The position numbers were made by a program, and so were the translations under genes. Positions 34,030 through 43,597 of a stretch of 43,597 nt of DNA are shown here, one piece after another (position 1 is the stretch's first letter; each line of letters begins with the position of its first letter). The DNA comes from Aphanocapsa feldmannii 277cV (GTDB taxonomy: Bacteria; Cyanobacteriota; Cyanobacteriia; PCC-6307; Cyanobiaceae). The stretch covers positions 3,344 through 46,940 of the forward strand of contig SRMO01000054.1 in assembly GCA_004768415.1 (NCBI GenBank), read 5' to 3'. A model generated the notes under the pieces. That model did not search any database. It saw only the letters and a list, made by a program, of their open reading frames with translations, and was not told the origin of the DNA.

Positions 34030-34116
34030 GGCCAGCCAGTGATCGTGGCGGCTGATCAGCGCGACCGACGCACCGAACAACCGCAGCGGTGTATGCAGGC
34101 CCCATGAGCAACCCTG

Positions 34117-34623
34117 TCACGCAGAGTCTGCCTGGCTCTGGCCGGGGTGCAGGTCCAGCAGATCCCAGAAGCTCTGGTCGATGTCCAGGCCGAGGGCGGC
34201 CGCCAGCAGCTCCATGCGACGGCGTCCCCGCAGGCCGTTGCTGCGGCACCAGTCGTCCAGCAGCATCAGGCGCTGGGTCAACCACAGCTCGAGGGCATTG
34301 GGGTGGAGCTGGAGGCCCTCGCTGGGCGTGAAGCGATGGAGCACGAGCATGGCCACGTAGCGGACCAGCTGACCGCTGCCCCGCTCCAGCAGCAGGGGGA
34401 GCCAGGGGCAGGCCGCGTCGGCCCGCAGGTGCCACAGCCGCAACTCCGGCACTTCGCTGAGCTCGCGCGGATCGTCACTGTCCCGGGGCCAGTCGAGTCC
34501 GAGGTGGAGTTGCCCATCACAGGCGAAACGTTCGGCAGCACTTAGGGACCGCAGCGGCTGCAGCGGGGTCAGATCGAGCCTTGCAATCGCTGACTGGGGC
34601 AACGCGATGCTGCGGGGTGCCAT
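34117..34623 (-). CDS. CRR6 family NdhI maturation factor
   Basis: The 168-residue protein matches CRR6 (DUF1817), needed in plants and probably cyanobacteria for assembling the NdhI-containing arm of NDH-1. Tell-tale segments are SAIARLDLTPLQPL, LGLDWPRDSDDPRELSEVPE, LRLWHLRADAACPWLPLLLE, GQLVRYVAMLVLHRF, and GLQLHPNALELWLTQRL, all in family order. ATG 34623 gives the normal start (MAPRSIALPQ); an upstream ATG at 34692 would add residues not seen in the family. It converges with the TSUP gene. With ndhL elsewhere in the window, this adds to the NDH-1 content of the region. Confidence 0.9.
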   Translation of the reverse strand: MAPRSIALPQSAIARLDLTPLQPLRSLSAAERFACDGQLHLGLDWPRDSDDPRELSEVPELRLWHLRADAACPWLPLLLERGSGQLVRYVAMLVLHRFTPSEGLQLHPNALELWLTQRLMLLDDWCRSNGLRGRRRMELLAAALGLDIDQSFWDLLDLHPGQSQADSA

Positions 34624-34881
34624 CGGGAAGCCGGCACGGTTGGCCCGCCATCCTGCCCAACCCACCATGCTCGCGCCCCCGATCAACGCCATCTCCTGCC
34701 GCAGCGACACACAGCGGAACCTGCCCCACGGATCTGCTGCAAGACGTGGGGCCTCGCCTCGGGATGGCCCATGGGTGCCGCCGCCACCCCGGCTGGCTGC
34801 GGTGCGATCACGAGCTGTTACACAACCACTGACCGGGGCGCTGTTCTGGAGAACAATTGCAGCTGTCGCAACTCCTCCGAG

Positions 34882-34974
34882 ATGGACCAGGCTCAAATTC
34901 TGATTGCCCTCGTCGTTGCCGCCCACGCCGGTGTGCTGGCCGTCCGTCTCTGCGTGAGCCTCTACAGCGCTTGA
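34882..34974 (+). CDS. psaM: Photosystem I reaction centre subunit XII (PsaM)
   Basis: A 30-residue single-helix protein begins MDQAQILIALVVAAHAGVLA and ends RLCVSLYSA. That matches PsaM, whose family pattern is a short N-terminus, QIL-ALVVA, and a C-terminal R-L-...LY motif. PsaM sits at the photosystem I trimer interface. A longer in-frame ORF starts at 34771, but the added residues are Cys/Thr-rich and not PsaM-like. It lies 258 bases from the divergent CRR6 gene, with por about 600 bases downstream; psaM beside por is, as I recall, a picocyanobacterial arrangement. Very small size makes similarity weaker evidence. Confidence 0.75.
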   Translation: MDQAQILIALVVAAHAGVLAVRLCVSLYSA

Positions 34975-35042
34975 GACCATTGCGCTGACCGCTTGTACGG
35001 TCCTGCCATGGCGCTATCAAGGAACGGCGCACAGCCCGAAGC

Positions 35043-35438
35043 ATGCAGGATCGTTCCTCTGTCTCCACTGCGGCTGCCTCCACTGCGGCTGTAGTCGCGA
35101 GTCATGGCAGGAAGGCCACGAGCTCCGGAACCGCTGATCCAGGACGCTTCCAGTGGGGCTGCAGAGACGATGTGCTCTGCAGCCTGCTCGGCCTGGGCGT
35201 CAAGTCAGCTGCATCCCTGCTCATCCTGATCAGCCTTGGCAAGCTGGCTCTGGCCCATCAACAGCGCCATGGACATTTCCATGAATTGCGTGCTGCAGAT
35301 CTGCTGCAACAGCAACGCCTCGACGCTGCCATGGTCAGCTTCGATCGGCAATTTCAGATCGGCGCCGAGCAGCGTCAGCTCAGAGATGATCCACAATGGA
35401 TTGCACCGGACCGTCGTCGGGTGGTCTGGGTTCCCTGA
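35043..35438 (+). CDS. Small single-span membrane protein upstream of por
   Basis: The 131-residue product has an Ala/Ser-rich, likely disordered N-terminus, one membrane helix (about SLLGLGVKSAASLLILISLG), and then a charged C-terminal domain. The latter contains HQQRHGHFHELRAADLLQQQ, RLDAAMVSFDRQFQIGAEQR and WIAPDRRRVVWV. The EQR...WIAPDRRRVVW ending looks like a conserved cyanobacterial protein of unknown function. A FtsB/L-like, coiled-coil septum protein was considered but the coiled coil is short. It lies between psaM and por on the same strand. Start ATG 35043 is the first in-frame choice; a later start is possible. Confidence 0.7.
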   Translation: MQDRSSVSTAAASTAAVVASHGRKATSSGTADPGRFQWGCRDDVLCSLLGLGVKSAASLLILISLGKLALAHQQRHGHFHELRAADLLQQQRLDAAMVSFDRQFQIGAEQRQLRDDPQWIAPDRRRVVWVP

Positions 35439-35570
35439 GGATCCCAGCCTGACAGGTCCCTGGCCCCCATCGGCAGGATCGAGATCGCTTGGGGCTGCTG
35501 TGCAAAGGTCACGCCAGATTGCGCCTTGTCATCCCATGGCCTGAGCCTGACCAGGCCCTGCTTAGGTTGA

Positions 35571-36593
<1,023 letters not shown>

Positions 36594-36687
36594 TTGGCCC
36601 GAGAGCTTGCTGAACAGTTCATATCCCCTGTAGGGAATAGATCTGCCCTTTTTCAGGTAGAACTTACCTCTGAAATGCCAGAGCCTG

Positions 36688-36703
36688 ACTTCTGGTCAGA
36701 AGT
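36688..36703 (+). terminator. Small hairpin after por
   Basis: ACTTCTG, GT, CAGAAGT is a perfect inverted repeat about 95 bases after the por stop, followed by GATGATTTCTT. The T-run is poor, so this is only a possible terminator. Confidence 0.3.
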
Positions 36704-36714
36704 GATGATTTCTT

Positions 36715-36732
36715 AGCCATTGGCAAATGGCT
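36715..36732. terminator. Second small hairpin between por and chlL
   Basis: AGCCAT, loop TGGCAA, ATGGCT forms a 6-bp stem 11 bases after the first hairpin. The pair could end transcription from either side; no strong T-run supports this. Confidence 0.25.
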
Positions 36733-36897
36733 TGACAGACTCATATCGCTCTCAATAGTCCTTTGGCGCCCGAGTTCCAAGGAGCTTCCCTCAGCCAATG
36801 GGTGGGCTTCAGACCCCAAGCAGTCATGCCTGGCTGTACACCCACCGGCGCTGGGTTGATAACAGACCCCGTGGCCTTGTAAACCCAGCTATGCTGA

Positions 36898-36913
36898 CGC
36901 TGATCCATCAGCG
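36898..36913 (-). terminator. Hairpin after chlL
   Basis: CGCTGAT, two-base loop, ATCAGCG forms a 7-bp stem starting 10 bases after the chlL stop on the minus strand. Position is right for a terminator, but no U-run follows. Confidence 0.3.
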
Positions 36914-36923
36914 CAATCGTGAT

Positions 36924-37949
<1,026 letters not shown>

Positions 37950-39599
37950 TCATCGACCGAAGTGGGCCTTGGCCTCGTAGAGGGTTTCGTCGTCGATGGC
38001 GCGCAGCCCCCGTTCGCGGGCGAAGGCCTCGGTGTTGCGCCGTACCTTGCCCCGCACGAAGAAGGGAACTTTGTCGAGCTCGGCTTTGCCGACGGCGGTC
38101 CATTGCGGGGCCGTGGTGTCGGCCTCCGGGGCATCGTCGGGCAGGTCGCTGCTGGCCCTGTCCGGGGAATCGCTTCCCTGGCGCCCGTTCTCCTGGCGGC
38201 CGCCGCTGTGGAGATGGCTCTGGTGCCCGTCAACGAACTCGAAGTCCTCACGGAACATGCCGATCAGGTGTTCCTCGAGGCCCATCATCAGTGGATGCAC
38301 CCAGCTGTCGAAGATGACATTGGCACCCTCCCAGCCCATCTGGGGTGCATAACGGGCCGGCACGTCCTGGACGTGAATCGGTGTGGAGATCACGGCACAG
38401 GGAATGCCCAGTCGCTTGGCGATGTGGCGCTCCATCTGGGTGCCCAGCACCAGCTCAGGCGCAGCATCGGTGATGGCCCGTTCCACGGCGAGGTAGTCGT
38501 CGCTGATCACCGCTGCCAGGCCGCGGCTGCGGGCGTAGGCCCGCACGGCCTTGGCCGATTCGCGGCTGTAGGTGCCAAGGCCCACCAGCTCGAAGCCAAG
38601 CTCCTGCTCGCTGATGCGGGCAGCGGCAAGGGCATGGCTGCCATCCCCGAACACGAACACCCGTTTCCCCGTCAGGTAGGTGGAATCCACCGAACGGGAA
38701 TACCAGGGAAGTCGCGATCTGGGCCGCCCGGTGCCGCCCTTGGCCTCCCCCCAGAGATCGCTGCTGGCCATGTGGTCGGGACGGAGGGCCTGTTCCACGC
38801 TGATGTCCAGCACACTGCCCAGCTCCTGCAGAAAGTCCCGGGTGGCGGTGATACCGATGGGCACGGTGCGGATGCAGGGCATCCCGAACTGGCGCTCCAG
38901 CCAGTCGCAGGTGGTTCTGGCCACTTCGGGATAAAGGCAGACATTGGCGTCAGCCAGGGGCAGCCGTTCCAGATCCGCTGGGCGCGCCCCCAGGGGAGCC
39001 ACCACATGGACGTCGACCCCCACCTCGGCGAGCAGTCGCGTGATCTCGGTCACGTCATCGCGGCAGCGGAAGCCCAGGGCGGTGGGGCCCAGCAGGTTGA
39101 CCCGAGGGCGCCGCCCTTCAGGGGGGGCAGGCCTGCTGGTTCCCGGTGCGGGGATCTGCGGTTTGAGCAGGCGGCGCACCAGCTGATAGAAGGTCTCGGC
39201 CGCTCCCCAGTTCTCCTTCTTGGAGTAGGCCGGCAGCTCCAGGTTGACGATGGGCAGGTCGATGCCCATGCCCTGAGCCAGGGTGCCGGGCTGATCCTGG
39301 ATCAGCTCCGCTGTGCAGCTCTCTCCCACCAGCAGGGCTTCGGGGTGGAAGCGCTCCACCGCATCGGCCACAGATGTTTTCACCAGGGCGGCAGTGTCTC
39401 CCCCCAGGTCCCGTGCCTGGAAGGTGGTGTAGGTGACCGGAGGTCGCTTGCCGCGGCGCTCGATCATGGTGAAGAGGAGGTCGGCGTAGGTGTCGCCCTG
39501 GGGAGCGTGGAGCACGTAGTGCACTCCGTCCATGGAGGTGGCGATGCGCATGGCGCCGACGTGGGGTGGACCTTCGTAGGTCCAGAGGGTGAGTTCCAT
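37950..39599 (-). CDS. chlB: Dark-operative protochlorophyllide reductase subunit ChlB
   Basis: ChlB pairs with ChlN in the catalytic heterotetramer that reduces protochlorophyllide in the dark. The 549-residue protein has [14 protein letters not shown], whose Asp36 is the unusual aspartate ligand of the NB-cluster. [15 protein letters not shown] carries a conserved Cys, and [13 protein letters not shown] lies in the core. Near the C-terminus a PCP-type domain ([20 protein letters not shown]) ends the protein. Before it is a hydrophilic Gly/Ser/Asp-rich linker of about 40 residues ([20 protein letters not shown]) that is longer than usual. It lies 17 bases after chlN. Confidence 0.97.
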   Translation of the reverse strand: MELTLWTYEGPPHVGAMRIATSMDGVHYVLHAPQGDTYADLLFTMIERRGKRPPVTYTTFQARDLGGDTAALVKTSVADAVERFHPEALLVGESCTAELIQDQPGTLAQGMGIDLPIVNLELPAYSKKENWGAAETFYQLVRRLLKPQIPAPGTSRPAPPEGRRPRVNLLGPTALGFRCRDDVTEITRLLAEVGVDVHVVAPLGARPADLERLPLADANVCLYPEVARTTCDWLERQFGMPCIRTVPIGITATRDFLQELGSVLDISVEQALRPDHMASSDLWGEAKGGTGRPRSRLPWYSRSVDSTYLTGKRVFVFGDGSHALAAARISEQELGFELVGLGTYSRESAKAVRAYARSRGLAAVISDDYLAVERAITDAAPELVLGTQMERHIAKRLGIPCAVISTPIHVQDVPARYAPQMGWEGANVIFDSWVHPLMMGLEEHLIGMFREDFEFVDGHQSHLHSGGRQENGRQGSDSPDRASSDLPDDAPEADTTAPQWTAVGKAELDKVPFFVRGKVRRNTEAFARERGLRAIDDETLYEAKAHFGR

Positions 39600-39616
39600 C
39601 GGTCAGTGCCTCCGCA

Positions 39617-41502
<1,886 letters not shown>

Positions 41503-41592
41503 ATGTCAACGGAACTGATCAACACTGGTCTTCTGCTGTTTCTGGCTGCTTCCCTGGCGCTCATGGCCTGGATCGTGCGGCGCAGTCGCTGA
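41503..41592 (+). CDS. Candidate 29-residue single-helix membrane peptide
   Basis: ATG 41503 opens MSTELINTG, followed by LLLFLAASLALMAWIV, a strong membrane helix, and ends with the basic stop-transfer-like RRSR. AGGGA lies five bases upstream of the ATG, a plausible ribosome-binding site. The layout (short polar start, one helix, basic end) resembles small photosynthetic or NDH subunits such as PsbX, PetL or NdhP, but the sequence matches none I know. It stands alone between the chl operon and a degraded helicase. Chance ORFs this short are common, so confidence is moderate. Confidence 0.45.
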   Translation: MSTELINTGLLLFLAASLALMAWIVRRSR

Positions 41593-41813
41593 GCCCCCAT
41601 CCGCCCCCCTGGCTGCACCGGTGCCCGATGCCCGGGCTGAGCCATGTCCAAGCTGCTGAGCTGTCGCAGCTCAGGCAGCAATGTCTCCTCTGGGGCTCTG
41701 GCAGCTGAGGCACTCGATCCCGACTGTGGTGCCTGGACGGCCCGCCGGGGTGGCCAGGGAATCACAACAGATAAAAACAGCAGGTGGAGCCGCAATGGTC
41801 CGCGCGTGCAGTG

Positions 41814-42590
41814 TTAAATCTGAAGAGTCAGCAACGTGTTCACCGCCTCTTCCAGATCCACGTCGCGTCGGAAGGAATCCAGCAGTTGCAGCGGCTTTGG
41901 CAGAACCCAGGACCACTTGACCAGTAGCCGGAAATGCCACCTTCTGGTCCTGTTGCAAACGCTCGACCAGGAGATTTTCCAGTTCTTCTGGCCTGGCTGC
42001 CTTGAGCGCCACTTGTGCCTCCTGCAGAGCAGAGGCTGTACAGCGCAGATCCAGGTTGCTGCGCTTGGGCTGCTTCTCCGTCAAGGCCTGGATCAAGAGA
42101 AACAGGCCATTGAGCGTGCGGCTGCCCACCCAGGGAAACCAGGTGAGATTGCCACCGGGACTGCCGAGGAGAACTCTGTCATTGAGACCAAGACTCTGAA
42201 AGCCCAGACGAGCTTGCCTGAGCAGCTGACGGGCACCAACATCAAGATAAGGTGGCTCACTGCTGCCCGCCAGAATCTCACGCATGACCTGGCGGACCTT
42301 GGTGTGTACGTTGAATTCGCCAGGGGCAGAACTGGGTACTTTACCAACTGCCAGAGCAGGGACAACGGTGATGGCTTTGGCAGCATTATCGATAGAAGCA
42401 ACCTGCCATCGACGGCTGGCAAAGAGGAGAAACTCCCCCTCAGCCACCATCGATCGGACTGGAACTGTTCCCAGCCGCTGCTCCTTGGCGTAGAGCTGAT
42501 AATCTTGCTCCGTTTCAAAAACTGAATAGAAGCTGAAGGGCAACTCAAAACATCAAGCAACCTTGACCTATGGAATGGGTCTGTTGCCAT
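41814..42590 (-). pseudogene. Truncated, frameshifted Lhr-like helicase remnant
   Basis: The minus strand carries the C-terminal part of a large ATP-dependent helicase, resembling Lhr-type cyanobacterial DEAD/DEAH enzymes. It includes PFSFYSVFETEQDYQLYAKE, QRLGTVPV, FLLFASRRWQVASIDN, VRQVMREILAGSSEPPYLDV and LGFQSLGLNDRVLLGS. The N-terminal ATPase domains are missing. Two frame breaks are visible. One is near 42553, where RSRLLDV in one frame continues as FELPFSFYSV in another. The second is near 41925, after which VKWSWVLPKPLQLLDSFR and DVDLEEAVNTLL lead to the natural stop at 41814. The remnant abuts a low-GC junction and repeat motif, so loss by rearrangement is likely. Confidence 0.75.
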
Positions 42591-42655
42591 GAAGATCCCA
42601 GTGGCTGCAAGGGATCGCGGATGTCAGCAGGACTGTCCCGACGAGTAAAGAAGCG

Positions 42656-42672
42656 ATTTTTCGAGGTACCCT
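42656..42672 (+). repeat. IS-end-like motif at the GC junction
   Basis: ATTTTTCGAGGTACCCT matches, in inverted orientation, the repeat at 7118-7138 (15 of 17 bases), and weakly that at 6975. It lies exactly where the high-GC helicase remnant gives way to low-GC DNA. An insertion-sequence end remnant is plausible; the match is short enough to be chance. Confidence 0.45.
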
Positions 42673-42678
42673 ATAAAT

Positions 42679-42694
42679 CAGATGTATAAATCTG
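42679..42694 (-). terminator. Weak hairpin after the glycosyltransferase gene
   Basis: CAGAT, loop, ATCTG followed by ATTTATA on the minus strand lies about 30 bases after the gene's stop. The stem is only 5 bp, so this is a weak candidate terminator. Confidence 0.3.
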
Positions 42695-42723
42695 CAATTA
42701 ATTCATCTACTTTTACACAAAAA

Positions 42724-43597
42724 TTATAATAAACTTCTCAAAACTTCAGCTGTACGTTGTCCTGTTCGCATCCAACTAAACTGCTTTACACGAGACAATC
42801 CTGCCTCGCGCAATTGCAAGCGCAAGTTGGGATCGTTCACAATATCTTGCATCGCTCCTGCTAGACCAAAAACATCGTAGGGGTCTACTAAAAGTGCTGC
42901 ATCTCCAGCAACTTCTGGAATGCTGGATAAGTTCGAGGCGATCGTAGGAGTCCCACAAGCCATTGCTTCCAGTACCGGTAAGCCAAAGCCTTCCCACAGG
43001 CTAGGGAAGACAACTGCTAATGCGCAAGCGATGATACGAGGTAATTCTGCATCTGATACGTAATCAAGAAAGCGTACCTGCTTGCCAACTCCTAGCTCGT
43101 TGGCTAACATTTTTAGCTGAGGAGTATAACGACGATCAGTTGGCCCTGCCAACCAAAACTCATGATTATTCTGGCTAGAAATTTGGGCGAACGCTCGAAT
43201 AGCACGGGCCAAATTTTTATGAGGATCGTGACGCCCAACATAAAGAAAATAATTCTCAGTTTGACTCGCCATAGGATGAAAGCGCTCAAGATCTACACCT
43301 AGCCAAATCACGGTCACTTTCCTCGCTGAAATACCAAACCACTCGACCACATCGCGAGCAGTTGCTTCCGAATTGCAGATCAGATGTTCTGCACAATTAG
43401 TTACTTGAGGAATATAATAATGAAAATAGGGTAGCAATGGAGAACGGCGAGTGAACCGCAGCGGAATTAGATCATGAATCATTACCACTGATCGACAAGA
43501 TGTAAAAAGTGGTGCTTCTGGTATTAGAGAAAAAAGAAGTGAAGACTTGAGTTCTCGATAAATATGCGGGAGGCAGAATTGAGTCCAGAACAAGCGA
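42724..43597 (-). CDS. Glycosyltransferase family 4 protein, 5' end outside the window
   Basis: The visible 290 residues carry GT4 hallmarks. [12 protein letters not shown] and [19 protein letters not shown] lie in the acceptor domain. [55 protein letters not shown] and [20 protein letters not shown] (E-x7-E motif) follow, then [15 protein letters not shown]. It should transfer a nucleotide-sugar residue during polysaccharide synthesis. The gene runs off the right edge; a TTG at 43593 is not a real start because similarity seems to continue upstream. Its GC content is far lower than the rest of the window and its codon use differs, indicating recent transfer. It faces the helicase remnant across a junction with a repeat. 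Confidence 0.9.
   Translation of the reverse strand, partial: RLFWTQFCLPHIYRELKSSLLFSLIPEAPLFTSCRSVVMIHDLIPLRFTRRSPLLPYFHYYIPQVTNCAEHLICNSEATARDVVEWFGISARKVTVIWLGVDLERFHPMASQTENYFLYVGRHDPHKNLARAIRAFAQISSQNNHEFWLAGPTDRRYTPQLKMLANELGVGKQVRFLDYVSDAELPRIIACALAVVFPSLWEGFGLPVLEAMACGTPTIASNLSSIPEVAGDAALLVDPYDVFGLAGAMQDIVNDPNLRLQLREAGLSRVKQFSWMRTGQRTAEVLRSLL

Larger units (their letters stand above)
36594..36923. other. Intergenic region between convergent por and chlL
   Basis: 330 bases with several small perfect hairpins and no gene. None is followed by a clear T-run in either direction. The stretch is less GC-rich than its neighbours and probably holds transcription ends for both por and chlL. 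Confidence 0.5.

Overview
The window looks like a chromosomal segment of a high-GC alpha-cyanobacterium, probably a freshwater Cyanobium/Synechococcus-type picocyanobacterium. The evidence is gene content: psaM, por with chlL/chlB/chlN, ndhL, a CRR6-type NDH-1 factor, DUF760, DUF3007, DUF4336, Tab2 and the alkane genes ado and aar. Protein resemblance and gene order support this; no database search was run. Most of the window is tightly packed, GC-rich core genome with short gaps. A few patches are decayed or lower in GC.

Layout. Positions 1-700 hold no intact gene. Next come secG and gpmI on the minus strand, divergent pyrR, and minus-strand gpsA. From 4.5 to 7.7 kb there is an accessory patch: an orphan ORF, a broken secreted Cys-rich protein gene, a group 2-type sigma factor followed by a small HTH-like protein, AT-rich DNA with repeats, and an antitoxin whose toxin is cut to about 20 residues and runs in frame into a DUF4336 gene. 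From 8.9 to 18.7 kb come DUF760, lepB, menD-menB (phylloquinone), glgA (glycogen), a membrane protein, murF, an intronless tRNA-Leu(UAA), ndhL-DUF3007-trpA and a YCII-like protein. From 18.7 to 25.5 kb come a cytochrome c6-like protein, a PGM1-related ATP-grasp ligase, pgeF, Tab2, an S1-domain protein and a creatininase-family protein.

From 25.6 to 30.2 kb lies ado-aar-accA-SDR-folE, all on the plus strand. It links acyl-ACP to alkane conversion with the first step of fatty acid synthesis. trpF, a site-2 protease, a lipoate-ligase-family protein, a TSUP permease, the CRR6 factor, psaM, a small membrane protein and por follow. por converges on the chlN-chlB-chlL operon, so the light-dependent and dark-operative protochlorophyllide reductases sit side by side.

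The right end (41.6-43.6 kb) is again degraded. It holds a frameshifted, 5'-truncated Lhr-like helicase remnant, then an abrupt drop in GC into a GT4 glycosyltransferase that runs off the window. A motif of about 17-21 bases near this junction resembles two copies in the AT-rich patch at 7 kb and may be a relic of insertion-sequence ends. I found no CRISPR array, prophage or complete transposase gene. The most unusual loci are the toxin/DUF4336 fusion, the secreted-protein gene with two in-frame TGA codons, an unannotated 29-residue membrane peptide at 41503, and the repeat-marked junction at the right end.
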